A stretch of DNA of 64,000 nt from Methylobacter sp. S3L5C (lineage in GTDB: Bacteria; Pseudomonadota; Gammaproteobacteria; Methylococcales; Methylomonadaceae). Position 1 is the first letter of the stretch. Every line of letters starts with the position of its first letter. A program made the position numbers and the translations under genes. Under the pieces are notes generated by a model. That model was not told where the DNA came from. It made no database searches and worked only from the letters and a program-made list of their open reading frames with translations. The stretch lies in assembly GCF_022788635.1 (NCBI RefSeq), contig NZ_CP076024.1, positions 2,542,001 to 2,606,000 on the forward strand, in the 5' to 3' direction. Positions 10,048-18,836 of the stretch are shown here, in pieces.

Positions 10048-10830
10048 TTAAGAGGCTGCTAATCCAGCAATATTGTAGCCGCAATCCACATAGGTAATTT
10101 CTCCGGTAATACCTGAGGCCAAATCCGAACACATAAAAGCGGCTGCATTACCCACTTCTTCAATGGTTATATTTCTCTTTAACGGAGACGTATCGGCAGC
10201 TTTATTTAGCATGGATTTAAAATCATTAATACCTGATGCAGCAAGGGTTCTGATAGGTCCGGCTGAAAGCGCATTAACACGAGTTCCTTCTGCACCTAAT
10301 GCGACGGCCATATAGCGTACGTTTGCTTCCAGGCTGGCTTTGGCAATACCCATAACATTGTAGTTAGGAATTGCCCGTTCCGCGCCCAAATAAGTTAAGG
10401 TCAATAATGAGCCATTACGGCCTTGCATCATTGCGCGTCCTGCTTTGGCTAAAGCAGTAAAACTGTAAGAACTTACGTCATGAGCAACTCTAAAATTTTC
10501 GCGAGTGGTGACTTCAACATAATCACCATTTAAGGCGTCGCGGGGTGCAAAAGCGACTGAATGCACAATACAATCCAAGCCATCCCAATGCTCGCCCAGT
10601 GTGTTAAACACAGTATCGATATGTTCATCAATACTTACATCGCATTCAATAGTAATTTTTGAATCACATTGCTGGGCCATTTCTTCAACACGACTTTTCA
10701 GTTTTTCATTTTGGAATGTAAAAGCCAATTCAGCGCCTTCCCTATGCATGGCTTTTGCAATACCCCATGCAATAGAGCGATTACTGGCTAAACCCACAAT
10801 TAATACCCGTTTGCCTTGCATAAAACCCAT
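10048..10830 (-). CDS. fabI: Enoyl-[acyl-carrier-protein] reductase (NADH)
   Basis: The protein has 260 aa from the chosen start. It reduces the trans-2-enoyl-ACP double bond in the last step of each fatty acid elongation cycle. Seen: the Rossmann start with [13 protein letters not shown], and the SDR-like catalytic pair in [19 protein letters not shown] (Tyr and Lys with the FabI spacing). A preceding in-frame ATG at 10836 begins directly at the GGAG ribosome site; the ATG at 10830 has proper six-base spacing and gives the classical MGF start, so it is preferred. Transcribed alone, convergent with ppiD and divergent from the ABC operon. Confidence 0.97.
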   Translation of the reverse strand: MGFMQGKRVLIVGLASNRSIAWGIAKAMHREGAELAFTFQNEKLKSRVEEMAQQCDSKITIECDVSIDEHIDTVFNTLGEHWDGLDCIVHSVAFAPRDALNGDYVEVTTRENFRVAHDVSSYSFTALAKAGRAMMQGRNGSLLTLTYLGAERAIPNYNVMGIAKASLEANVRYMAVALGAEGTRVNALSAGPIRTLAASGINDFKSMLNKAADTSPLKRNITIEEVGNAAAFMCSDLASGITGEITYVDCGYNIAGLAAS

Positions 10831-10977
10831 TATCATCTCCCCGTATTTTTGTTTTTGTTGTTACAATAGAATTTATAAATTATTGTTCTATTCTGATTTC
10901 GACCTGCACTCATTCATATTTAATGAGTGATCCTCCAAGTATCTACGACCCTATTATCGATGTCCAGTTTTTTGTCT

Positions 10978-13110
10978 ATGAAGATACCAACCTATGCAGT
11001 GCTAATATTTATAGCTTTATTTTTGACGGCTTGTGATGTTTCACAGTTTAATAAGCCTTATAGTGAAAAAGAGGGTGAACTGTCGGTTTTATATCAATCG
11101 TTTTCTGAGCGTCCCAAGCATCTGGATCCTGCAGTTGCTTACAGTGAAAATGAATATGCTTTTATCGCACAGATTTATGAGCCGCCGTTTCAATATCATT
11201 ACCTGAAAAGACCATATCAATTGACGACTTTGACGGCAAGTAAAATGCCTGAAATAAATTATTTGAATAAACAAGGTGAAAATTTGGGGAAGGGCGCAAA
11301 GGATAATGATATTGCCTATACCGATTATGTGATTGATATAAAACCAGGTATTAACTATCAGCCACATCCTGCCTTGGCTAAGGATGTGCAGGGAAACTAT
11401 TTATATCATCATCTGACGTCTGTGCAAATCCAGTCACTTAAAACCTTGAATGATTTTGATAATACAGGTTCGCGTGAACTCACTGCTGAAGATTATGTGT
11501 ATCAAATTAAACGCTTGGCGCATCCTAAAATCCAGTCTCCTATTGCTGAAATCATGAAAAACTATATTGTAGGTTTTGATGATTTTTCCAAACAAGCCGA
11601 TGATAAACAAAAATCTGCTATAAAAAACCTGTCGATGGCGGGCATACAAGTCAATAATCGTTATCAATATCGTATCCGTATTAAAGGTAAATATCCCCAA
11701 TTTATTTTTTGGCTGGCCATGCCGTTTTTCTCAGCTATGCCTTGGGAAGCAGATGTGTTTTATGATCAGGCAGGAATGTCTGATAAAAATATTACCCTGG
11801 ATTGGTTTCCGATTGGTACGGGTCCTTATTTACTGGTTGAAAATAATCCCAATCGACGCATGGTTTTGCTTAAAAATCCGTTCTTTCACTTGGAAAAGTA
11901 TCCCTCTGAAGGTCAGCCTGAAGATAAGCAAAATGGTTTGCTGACTGATGCGGGAAAAAAACTGCCTTTTATCGATAAGGTCGTGTTTATGCTGGAAAAG
12001 GAAACCATTCCTTATTGGACCAAATTCTTGCAAGGTTATTACGATGCATCGGGGATCGCTTCTGACAGTTTCGATCAGGCCATACAATTTACCGGTAGTG
12101 GCGGCGTTGCCTTAACGGATTCGATGAAGAAAAAAGGTATCCAGTTACAAACATCGGTAGAAACATCTATATTTTACATGGGTTTTAATATGCTCGATGC
12201 TACCGTAGGTGGTGATAGTGAAAGAGCGCGAAAGCTACGTCAAGCGATAGCTATTGCCGTTGATTATGAGGAATATATCTCTATCTTTAGAAACGGGCGC
12301 GGAGTGGCTGCACAAGGTGTTATTCCTCCGGGTATTTATGGCTATGCGGAAGGTAAAGACGGCATCAATTCTTATAGTTACGATTGGGTAAATGCCAAGG
12401 CGCAGCGAAAAAAAATAGGGGGTGCACAGCAGTTGATGACAGAAGCCGGCTATCCTGGCGGTATTGATCCAAAAACCAAAGAAGCGTTAATTTTGTATTT
12501 TGATACTACTTCAGTCAGTATTGATGATCGTCCGACTATGAACTGGTATCGTAAACAATTTGAAAAGTTGGGCATCAAGTTGGTTATTCGCGCTACGGAT
12601 TACAATCGTTTTCAGGAAAAAATGCGGGCAGGTAACGAGCAGATTTTTGTTTGGGGCTGGAATGTTGATTATCCTGATCCTGAAAATTTATTTTTCCTGT
12701 TGTATGGTGCTAACTCAAAAGTTAAACACGGTGGAGAAAATGCGGTTAATTATAAAAATCCTGAATTTGACCGTTTATTTGAGCAAATGCGTAACATGGA
12801 TAACAACGAACAGCGTTACCAGATTATTCAACAGTTACAAGAAGTCGTACGTCATGATGCGCCTTGGGTTTTTGGTTTTCATCCCAAGAATTTTTCGTTA
12901 TTTCATAGTTGGTATAGCAACTTGAAACCCAATTTAATGGCGAATAACCGGCTTAAATATACCCGAATTGATACTGTTGCCAGAGCAGATAAAAGGCAGG
13001 CATGGAACAAACCTGTCATTTGGCCATTGTTATTGGGTTGTTTTTTGTTTGTATTGATGTTGATTCCGGCGATTAATGCTTATCGCCGCCGTGCCAAGGA
13101 AACGCTGTAA
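10978..13110 (+). CDS. Peptide ABC transporter substrate-binding lipoprotein
   Basis: The protein has 710 aa from the chosen start. A lipoprotein signal MKIPTYAVLIFIALFLTAC places it in the envelope, and a family-5 solute-binding domain fills most of it (early SERPKHLDPAVAYSENEY, later WGWNVDYPDPENLFFL). Unusually, it ends with a predicted C-terminal membrane helix (WPLLLGCFLFVLMLIPAI) and a basic tail. This would anchor both ends if the protein is processed as predicted. An ATG at 10960 and a GTG at 10927 are alternative starts; the chosen one gives a clean signal peptide. It overlaps the first permease by one base. Substrate is inferred to be oligopeptides. Confidence 0.85.
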   Translation: MKIPTYAVLIFIALFLTACDVSQFNKPYSEKEGELSVLYQSFSERPKHLDPAVAYSENEYAFIAQIYEPPFQYHYLKRPYQLTTLTASKMPEINYLNKQGENLGKGAKDNDIAYTDYVIDIKPGINYQPHPALAKDVQGNYLYHHLTSVQIQSLKTLNDFDNTGSRELTAEDYVYQIKRLAHPKIQSPIAEIMKNYIVGFDDFSKQADDKQKSAIKNLSMAGIQVNNRYQYRIRIKGKYPQFIFWLAMPFFSAMPWEADVFYDQAGMSDKNITLDWFPIGTGPYLLVENNPNRRMVLLKNPFFHLEKYPSEGQPEDKQNGLLTDAGKKLPFIDKVVFMLEKETIPYWTKFLQGYYDASGIASDSFDQAIQFTGSGGVALTDSMKKKGIQLQTSVETSIFYMGFNMLDATVGGDSERARKLRQAIAIAVDYEEYISIFRNGRGVAAQGVIPPGIYGYAEGKDGINSYSYDWVNAKAQRKKIGGAQQLMTEAGYPGGIDPKTKEALILYFDTTSVSIDDRPTMNWYRKQFEKLGIKLVIRATDYNRFQEKMRAGNEQIFVWGWNVDYPDPENLFFLLYGANSKVKHGGENAVNYKNPEFDRLFEQMRNMDNNEQRYQIIQQLQEVVRHDAPWVFGFHPKNFSLFHSWYSNLKPNLMANNRLKYTRIDTVARADKRQAWNKPVIWPLLLGCFLFVLMLIPAINAYRRRAKETL

Positions 13111-14087
13111 TGATAAATTATATTATCCGACGATTTTTATATGCTTTCCCGTTGTTAATGGGCGTTAACATTTTAACGTTTGTTTTGTTTTTTGTCGTTA
13201 ATAGCCCTAATGACATGGCGCGTATGCAATTGGGGCAAAAACATGTTACTGAACAGGCGGTAACCAATTGGAAGCAACAACATGGCTATGATGTACCGCT
13301 TTTATGGAATAGCGATGCGCAGCGCCAGGAAAAAATAACCCGGACTATTTTTTACCAAAAGTCAGTGGGTTTGTTTTTGTTTCGTTTTGGCGTATCCGAT
13401 AGCGGCAGAAATATTGGTGCGGATATTCAGGAACGTATGTGGCCAAGTCTTGCTTTGGCACTACCAACCTTATGTATCGGCTTGGTGGTTAATATCAGTT
13501 TTGCCTTAATGATGGTGCTATTTCGGGACAGTTATCTGGAGTATGCAGGCATTATTTTATGCGTGATTTTAATGTCAATTTCATCATTGTTTTATATTAT
13601 CGGCGGACAGTTTTTTATCGCCAAATTATTAAGGCTAGTACCTATTTCTGGTTATGAGGATAGTGTGGGTGCGATAAGATTTTTACTGTTACCCGTCCTG
13701 ATTGGGGTATTTTCAGGGATAGGTTCAGGTGTTCGATGGTACCGAACACTGTTTTTAGAAGAGGTTGAGAAAGACTACGTACGAACGGCAAGAGCAAAGG
13801 GCTTAACTGAAACCCAAGCCTTGTTTCGGCATGTATTGCGTAACGCCATGATTCCTGTTTTAACCGGTGTAGTCGTCATTTTGCCGCTATTATTTATGGG
13901 CAGTTTAATTATGGAATCTTTTTTTAGTATTCCCGGATTAGGTAGTTATACCATCGATGCGATTAACAGTCAGGATTTTGCCATAGTACGAGCGATGGTT
14001 TTTTTAGGCTCCGTTTTATATGTGATTGGGTTGTTGTTGACGGATATTTCGTACACTCTGGTTGACCCACGCGTGAGATTGTCCTGA
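13110..14087 (+). CDS. Peptide ABC transporter permease, DppB/OppB type
   Basis: The protein has 325 aa with about six membrane helices. It begins with MINYIIRRFLYAFPLLMGVNILTFVLFF, the signature first helix of DppB-type permeases. The EAA loop that contacts the ATPase reads RTARAKGLTETQALFRHVLRNAMIPV. Its ATG overlaps the preceding stop and its stop overlaps the next start, so the three genes are translationally coupled. No ATP-binding subunit gene follows. Confidence 0.9.
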   Translation: MINYIIRRFLYAFPLLMGVNILTFVLFFVVNSPNDMARMQLGQKHVTEQAVTNWKQQHGYDVPLLWNSDAQRQEKITRTIFYQKSVGLFLFRFGVSDSGRNIGADIQERMWPSLALALPTLCIGLVVNISFALMMVLFRDSYLEYAGIILCVILMSISSLFYIIGGQFFIAKLLRLVPISGYEDSVGAIRFLLLPVLIGVFSGIGSGVRWYRTLFLEEVEKDYVRTARAKGLTETQALFRHVLRNAMIPVLTGVVVILPLLFMGSLIMESFFSIPGLGSYTIDAINSQDFAIVRAMVFLGSVLYVIGLLLTDISYTLVDPRVRLS

Positions 14088-15439
14088 TGGTGGTTTTATG
14101 GACAGATGCCCTGATATTTATACTGATCTTTGCCATACTGGGCTTGGTGATTTATCTGCGTGGTAAAGAACACATTAAACGTCCTTTACAAAAAATAGCT
14201 CATAGTAAAGCTGGTATGGCATCATTAATAGTACTGTTGTTTTTTGTCCTTATTGGCTTGCTGGATTCAGTACATTTCAAACCTGCCAATACCAAAAATA
14301 ATGAGATTATCAGTCTCTTGGATTATTGGGCAACGCCATTGAGAGAGCATGGCGAAAAAACCTATTCAGCCCCGTTTGCCACTACGCTTTATAGTAAAGA
14401 AATAATGGCTCTGGCGGATGGCACAACCCAATGGGGCTATCCTCGTTTGGCTTTTGGCGGCAACTATTTAAATAATCCTGAAACCCAACAGTTTTCTGAC
14501 GTCTTGAAAAAAACCGGTTACGGTTTTGCTCAAGGAGCAAGCTTGGCTGGTCTTTTTATACTATGTTATTTGGGTGTAAATTATAAGGCTCAAGGTAAAA
14601 AAAATCAGGCTTTTGCTTTATCTGCAATTGCCAAGTCAGTTTGGGCAGTTTTTTTTATTATCGTATCGTTAAGTTATACCCTGATTTATTTATCCGCTTA
14701 TTATCATGTTCTTGGTACCGACAAAGTAGGGGAGGATGTTTTTTATCAGGCGGTAAAAAGTATACGTACCGGTTTGGTACTGGGTACCTTGACAACGCTC
14801 ATCATGCTACCGATGGCTATAGTTTTTGGTATTCTGGCGGGTTATTTCCGTGGTTGGGTAGACGACTTGATTCAATATGTTTATACCACGTTAAACTCTA
14901 TCCCTGGTGTATTGCTGATTGCAGCGTCGATCCTGATGGTTCAGGTTTACATGGCGAATCATGAGCAGGACTTTACCAGTGTTATAGTGCGTGCCGATAT
15001 GCGGCTATTATTTCTTTGCCTCATTCTTGGTGTGACGAATTGGACTGGTTTATGCCGACTGCTTAGAGCAGAAACCCTGAAACTTCGAGAAGTCGAATAT
15101 GTGCAAGCCGCTCAAGCTTTAGGTGTTAAGCAAAGCATGATTTTACTGCGCCATATTTTACCCAATGTCATGCACATCGTCTTAATTTCCGTAGTGCTGG
15201 ATTTTAGTTCACTGGTTTTGGCCGAAGCAGTATTGTCGTATATTAATATAGGTGTTGATCCGACCACTTATAGTTGGGGTAATATGATTAATGGTGCTCG
15301 TTTGGAAATGGCTCGTGAACCTATTGTTTGGTGGTCTTTATCGGCGGCTTTTGTGTTTATGTTTATCTTGGTATTGGCGGCCAATTTATTTGCCGATGCG
15401 GTGCAAGATGCCTTTGATCCAAGACGGAGTGCAGAATAA
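14087..15439 (+). CDS. Peptide ABC transporter permease, DppC/OppC type
   Basis: The protein has 450 aa, longer than the usual 300 because of an extended segment between the first helix and the permease core (about residues 60-215). That segment includes two extra hydrophobic helices. The EAA loop reads QAAQALGVKQSMILLRHILPNVMHIV, and the C-terminus ends in the typical DAVQDAFDPR. It is the last gene of the operon, and the ATPases must be encoded elsewhere. YejABE-like systems are the closest analogy by layout; this is inferred. Confidence 0.9.
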   Translation: MVVLWTDALIFILIFAILGLVIYLRGKEHIKRPLQKIAHSKAGMASLIVLLFFVLIGLLDSVHFKPANTKNNEIISLLDYWATPLREHGEKTYSAPFATTLYSKEIMALADGTTQWGYPRLAFGGNYLNNPETQQFSDVLKKTGYGFAQGASLAGLFILCYLGVNYKAQGKKNQAFALSAIAKSVWAVFFIIVSLSYTLIYLSAYYHVLGTDKVGEDVFYQAVKSIRTGLVLGTLTTLIMLPMAIVFGILAGYFRGWVDDLIQYVYTTLNSIPGVLLIAASILMVQVYMANHEQDFTSVIVRADMRLLFLCLILGVTNWTGLCRLLRAETLKLREVEYVQAAQALGVKQSMILLRHILPNVMHIVLISVVLDFSSLVLAEAVLSYINIGVDPTTYSWGNMINGARLEMAREPIVWWSLSAAFVFMFILVLAANLFADAVQDAFDPRRSAE

Positions 15440-15702
15440 GTATTTTTGGCTCTATAGATTTTTGGAAATAATAAAACCATTAATTTTCATTTTTTATTTA
15501 ACATCTTTATTTTCCCTATAAAATTAACTGCTTAAGTCAATAGTAGGCGTAATAGACAAAGCTGCTGGTACGCGAACCTATTGTTTCTTGCGCTATGGCA
15601 TGATTTTTAGGTTTTATTTAAATGAAAAACTGATATACTGTCGAATCTAAGTCAGACGTTGTGTAAGAACATTTAGTTTTAATACATATTTAGGGAGAAA
15701 CC

Positions 15703-15903
15703 ATGCTTATATTGACTCGTCGAGTAGGTGAGACTTTAATGATTGGTGATGAGGTCACTGTCACTGTCCTTGGAGTGAAAGGAAATCAGGTTCGTATAGG
15801 TGTTAATGCACCAAAAGATGTATCTGTTCATAGAGAAGAAATTTACGAAAGAATTAAAAAAGAACAAGCTGAGTCTGTAAGTTCCAACGATTCCGAAGAG
15901 TAA
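15703..15903 (+). CDS. csrA: Carbon storage regulator CsrA
   Basis: The protein has 66 aa. It starts [18 protein letters not shown] and contains the RNA-binding strand [22 protein letters not shown] typical of CsrA/RsmA. CsrA dimers bind GGA motifs in mRNA leaders and control translation of carbon, motility and biofilm genes. AGGGAG lies 6 bases before the ATG. A TATACT box at 15634-15639 could be its -10. csrA followed by tRNA-Ser and tRNA-Arg is a conserved gammaproteobacterial arrangement. The gap from 15440 holds no other gene I can see. Confidence 0.97.
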   Translation: MLILTRRVGETLMIGDEVTVTVLGVKGNQVRIGVNAPKDVSVHREEIYERIKKEQAESVSSNDSEE

Positions 15904-15912
15904 ACTGTTTTA

Positions 15913-16004
15913 GGAGAGATGGCCGAGCGGCTGAAGGCGCTCCCCTGCTAAGGGAGTATGGGCTTTAACTCCCATCGAGGGTTCGAATCCCTCTCTCTCC
16001 ACCA
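15913..16004 (+). tRNA. tRNA-Ser (GCU)
   Basis: A class II cloverleaf with acceptor GGAGAGA/TCTCTCC, anticodon stem CTCCC/GGGAG around CTGCTAA (anticodon GCT), a long variable arm with TATGGG/CCCATC, and encoded CCA. It begins 9 bases after the csrA stop and may be co-transcribed with it. Confidence 0.97.
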
Positions 16005-16033
16005 TTTTAAAATGTCACATTTTTAATTAAAAG

Positions 16034-16062
16034 TTGACATAAAAGCTTCAAAGAAAGATAAT
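16034..16062 (+). promoter_or_regulatory. Promoter of tRNA-Arg
   Basis: A perfect TTGACA at 16034-16039 and GATAAT at 16057-16062 are separated by 17 bases, and the tRNA begins 15 bases after the -10 box. Confidence 0.75.
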
Positions 16063-16076
16063 AACTAGCTCAATAA

Positions 16077-16153
16077 GCGCCCGTAGCTCAGCTGGATAGA
16101 GTAATCGGCTACGAACCGATCGGTCGGGAGTTCAAATCTCTCCGGGCGCACCA
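16077..16153 (+). tRNA. tRNA-Arg (ACG)
   Basis: A complete cloverleaf with acceptor GCGCCCG/CGGGCGC, anticodon stem ATCGG/CCGAT around CTACGAA (anticodon ACG), and encoded CCA. Confidence 0.97.
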
Positions 16154-16172
16154 TTGGACTTACCAAGTTTAT

Positions 16173-16248
16173 TCCCCTGTAGCTCAGTTGGTAGAGCGGG
16201 TGACTGTTAATCACTAGGTCGGCGGTTCGAGCCCGTCCGGGGGAGCCA
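16173..16248 (+). tRNA. tRNA-Asn (GUU), element integration site
   Basis: A complete cloverleaf with acceptor TCCCCTG/CGGGGGA (one G-U pair), anticodon GTT in loop CTGTTAA, and GCCA at the 3' end. Its 3' 46 bases are repeated exactly at 23910-23955. It is therefore the attachment gene of the integrative element that follows, and the gene stays intact after integration. Confidence 0.96.
16203..16248. repeat. attL: 46-bp direct repeat in tRNA-Asn 3' end
   Basis: These 46 bases, from the anticodon loop to the CCA end, recur without a mismatch at 23910-23955. Similarity continues with a few differences through the following terminator (to about 16300 and 24006). Such a repeat is the mark of site-specific integration into a tRNA gene. 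Confidence 0.93.
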
Positions 16249-16256
16249 AATAAATC

Positions 16257-16290
16257 AAGGGCTTAGAGTAAAATCTAAGCCCTTTTTTTT
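16257..16290 (+). terminator. Intrinsic terminator after tRNA-Asn
   Basis: AAGGGCTTAGA pairs with TCTAAGCCCTT around GTAAAA, followed by eight T. A degenerate version lies after attR at 23964-23998, because the repeat of the attachment site extends past the tRNA. Confidence 0.93.
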
Positions 16291-16302
16291 GCCTAAAATA
16301 TT

Positions 16303-16325
16303 TCGGGTCATGGCAGGGTCATGTT
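16303..16325. repeat. Tandem GGGTCATG pair, left end of element
   Basis: Two GGGTCATG octamers 10 bases apart lie just inside the left attachment site. The same 23-base segment with one mismatch lies inside the right end at 23757-23780. Placement at both ends suggests arm sites for the integrase or an excisionase; this is inferred. Confidence 0.5.
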
Positions 16326-16402
16326 TGCCGGGCAATCCATTAGATATTACGCCAAATATTATCCGTTTATTTATCGGCAATCGTTGCCAAAACATCAGGC
16401 AC

Positions 16403-16427
16403 AAAAAAGCCCCACCGAAGCAGGGCT
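16403..16427 (-). terminator. Minus-strand intrinsic terminator
   Basis: Read on the minus strand, AGCCC and GGGCT arms flank TGCTTCGGTG and are followed by six T. It lies about 90 bases past the stop of the minus-strand gene at 16515-16850 and would end that transcript. Confidence 0.7.
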
Positions 16428-16514
16428 GTTATTTTGTTTTATGGCTGATTGTTTAGTTTTTCTGAAAAATCAGCACAGCCAAAGGCATTTACAGTACTGC
16501 GAATATCCTTTATT

Positions 16515-16850
16515 TCATTCAGCGCCGACCGTGGCTTTATGACTTACCGCCGCGTCGTGGGCTTCTACCACCGCGTAAATATCATTAAGCCCCATCACGA
16601 CCGACTTTAAAGCCCAGAACACCTCTTCTGGGTCTATTTGGCTTATGTGGCTCTCCAAGTGCAACATCGAAACCATCGACAATACGCCCTTAGACCGCAT
16701 TACCATCACGTCGATAGTTTCGCGGAGTTGATCTGTGCAAGTGGCATCGTATTTTAAATTGGCGTGGTTGCTGCAATGTAGCCGGTGGCTAAAATCAGGA
16801 TTGAATGTGGGCTGTTGCTCTGCTTGAGCTGTTTGGTTAGTATTGTTCAT
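16515..16850 (-). CDS. Hypothetical protein of the integrative element
   Basis: A 111-aa soluble protein with a polar N-terminus rich in Asn and Gln and a helical remainder. AAGGA lies about 10 bases before the ATG, and a minus-strand terminator lies downstream, so it looks like a real, separately transcribed gene. The segment VMVMRSKGVLSMVSMLHLES suggests an amphipathic helix, as in small accessory proteins of integrated elements. I do not recognise a family. Function unknown. Confidence 0.6.
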   Translation of the reverse strand: MNNTNQTAQAEQQPTFNPDFSHRLHCSNHANLKYDATCTDQLRETIDVMVMRSKGVLSMVSMLHLESHISQIDPEEVFWALKSVVMGLNDIYAVVEAHDAAVSHKATVGAE

Positions 16851-17164
16851 TTGCTGAGATTCCTTTATAAGGTAATCCGCACCAATACCGGAATAGTATG
16901 GTGTCGGGCTGGATTAGGTTGGCGTAACGGCATAAAGTCCGTCCAGTCTTGCGACTGCCTAACCCAACTCGACATAAAGACGTGCTGAATTTTGCACAAT
17001 AAAAAACCGCTTAAGCGGCAATGTGCCTTTATGTAGTATAGACGCCAATCTATAAACTTCAATGTGTGAAGTTACCGAATTGTAGGTTATGGATTACTAA
17101 GCTGTCAATAAATAAAAAGTCCGGTATTTCTTAATCCATCATTCACGGATTGCATGCATAAAGT

Positions 17165-17385
17165 TGGTCATTATGGGCCTGTATCTGTTGACTAATATAC
17201 TTTGAAGCGGTCACGATGGGCGGTCACCATGCGCCCATCATGCGCTCATCATGGGACGCTAGACCTTGTTTATACTCAATTCATGCGCCCATCATGCTCT
17301 CGTTATGGTGAATGTCTATAATGCGTCTACAATGGTAATTAAGCCAGCGTCCATGCTACGATTTACCGTCCATCATGGTATTGGG
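17165..17385. repeat. Iteron-like cluster in gene-free stretch
   Basis: Within the gene-free stretch 16851-17465, about nine imperfect copies of a motif near GCGCCCATCATG crowd into 220 bases. Examples are GCGGTCACGATGGG (17207), GCGGTCACCATG (17219), GCGCCCATCATG (17231), GCGCTCATCATGGG (17242), GCGCCCATCATG (17285) and CCGTCCATCATGG (17366). Spacing is irregular but several copies touch. Such clusters bind replication initiators or regulators. An origin role in this helicase-carrying element is inferred. Confidence 0.6.
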
Positions 17386-17465
17386 TATCTATGTCAATTA
17401 GTGCGCTCACTTAGCTGTAAATCTGTATGTTGAGTGGTGTTAGGTTATATAAAATATGGATAAAG

Positions 17466-17603
17466 ATGGGCTATGAAGAAATTGAAATATTTGAATATGG
17501 ATTTGCAGAGCTTACAGAATCAGAGGCAAATTATCTCATCCGTGCAGAATCGTTTGAGTCCATTAGAAATAAAATCATTGAGACAGCGAAGCAAGGACAA
17601 TAA
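17466..17603 (+). CDS. 45-aa acidic microprotein
   Basis: An ATG opens a 45-codon frame beginning MGYEEIEIFEYGFAELTESE and ending in TAA. A diverged copy of the same frame lies 206 bases downstream. The two copies differ at synonymous third positions within the shared core (T, E and Y codons), which supports this frame as protein-coding. There is no strong ribosome binding site. It is the only clear plus-strand gene of the element. Function unknown. Confidence 0.45.
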   Translation: MGYEEIEIFEYGFAELTESEANYLIRAESFESIRNKIIETAKQGQ

Positions 17604-17671
17604 TAAAGCCATTTTTAATATATTAAAGGCAGTTTAACTACCTATTTATATGACCACCATAACCCTTTAGA

Positions 17672-17806
17672 AGCTATGAAGAAATTGAAATATTTAGATT
17701 CGACTACCTTACCGAATCAGAAACCAAGTACATCATCAACTCAAAGAAGAATGTTAACGAAATCAGAAATAGAATCATTGCAGAAAGACAAAAGGGACTC
17801 TTTTGA
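17672..17806 (+). pseudogene. Degenerate second copy of the microprotein
   Basis: The frame SYEEIEIFRFDYLTESETKY ends in a stop at 17804-17806. It parallels the preceding 45-aa protein with a two-codon deletion. It has no start codon: an in-frame stop lies five codons upstream. A different frame starting at the ATG at 17676 could encode 54 aa, so which frame is used is open. The stretch 17604-17935 otherwise holds only a repeated GTGGCTCAAC motif near 17860-17910. Confidence 0.45.
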
Positions 17807-17935
17807 AAAAATAAATAAAATATTTGATGAAATGGGTGTGTTTTAGAGACCAAGTGGCTCAACATAACCATTAACCCTTGCCGCGCCTGTGATTAGGTGG
17901 CTCAACTTGGCGGCACGTTTAGCGTCACGAACCGG

Positions 17936-18178
17936 CTAAAAAGGTTTTTTGCAGATAAAAAATATTCTCCTTATATTGATTCTATATTTCTCTGATAATT
18001 GCCGGGCACTTGCCCCACCTAGCCGATCTAATCTAATTTTTTGATTACGAATTTTATTTGTCCCAGCTATATATTTTGGTATATAGATTCGCGTCCCACC
18101 GTAGACCTCAAAAATTTTCATAGCTGCATCATGTCCAATAGTCTCAATAATTTCTTGTGCTAATGTTTGCATCTGCAT
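17936..18178 (-). CDS. Mor-like transcription activator
   Basis: An 80-aa protein. The segment GGTRIYIPK followed by a C-terminal helix-turn-helix (GASARQLSEKYRINIRRIFFI) matches the layout of Mor/C family phage activators, which bind as dimers. It is shorter than Mu Mor (129 aa) but close to small Mor-like proteins in integrated elements. It lies at the far end of the minus-strand gene series and could control late or left-end genes of the element. The 18179-18412 gap before it is AT-rich, with no gene visible. Confidence 0.65.
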   Translation of the reverse strand: MQMQTLAQEIIETIGHDAAMKIFEVYGGTRIYIPKYIAGTNKIRNQKIRLDRLGGASARQLSEKYRINIRRIFFICKKPF

Positions 18179-18412
18179 GAGATTCCTATTTTTAGTGTCG
18201 AGAAATAGCCATTATCTCATGAAGCACCTATTGCGATCTGTCACTATTATTAGATCACGCGGTTTTTCGCTTGCTCTCACATTGACCTGAGATAATTTCC
18301 CCAACTCACCCACCAATGGTGTATGTTGAAATAGGAACGGGGGAAAATTCCCACTCCTGCATGTTACCCAACAATACTTGAGATAAACAGGACGCGCGGT
18401 TTTATGGGGTTC

Positions 18413-18802
18413 CTATACTCTGCTGATTTTAGATAAGAATCGCTTAATGTCGGCATCTACTGAATTAAGCAGTAACAACCAATCAGTATCACCAAATGTC
18501 TCACCTTCGGCCTGTAGCGCAGACATTAAGACCAATGTATTACGGTCTATAAAATCAAAGTCCTGATAAGCCCATGCTTCAATATAATCAATTAGTGCGT
18601 CCTCACAATCCAGCCAGTTAGAGTTGGCGACAATAAGTAATTTATCCTTTATGTCTTCCGATGTGTGCGCCCGGTAAAGCGAAAGTTTAGTTATCTGCTC
18701 TGACACAAGGCTAGCGTCTTTAAAGTCGCCAAGCGTAAGTTTTTGGACACCTACCAGTATTTCTCTGGTTAATTTAGTAATTCTTTCTTGTTCGATATTC
18801 AT
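18413..18802 (-). CDS. Hypothetical protein downstream of the helicase
   Basis: A 129-aa, acidic, probably all-helical protein (start MNIEQERITKLTREILVGVQKL). I recognise no domain. It is separated from the helicase gene by a 25-bp perfect inverted repeat, so it may belong to a different transcript. Function unknown. Confidence 0.6.
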   Translation of the reverse strand: MNIEQERITKLTREILVGVQKLTLGDFKDASLVSEQITKLSLYRAHTSEDIKDKLLIVANSNWLDCEDALIDYIEAWAYQDFDFIDRNTLVLMSALQAEGETFGDTDWLLLLNSVDADIKRFLSKISRV

Positions 18803-18836
18803 TTGTTTAAATCCTGTTTGAATGGGGTTTTAATTA

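Noticed and set aside
15440-15702. ATPase gene remnant after the ABC permeases
   Set aside because: No Walker A or ABC signature is found in any frame of this gap.
17165-17385. CRISPR array
   Set aside because: The repeats are short, imperfect and irregularly spaced with no unique spacers of even length; no cas genes are present anywhere in the window.
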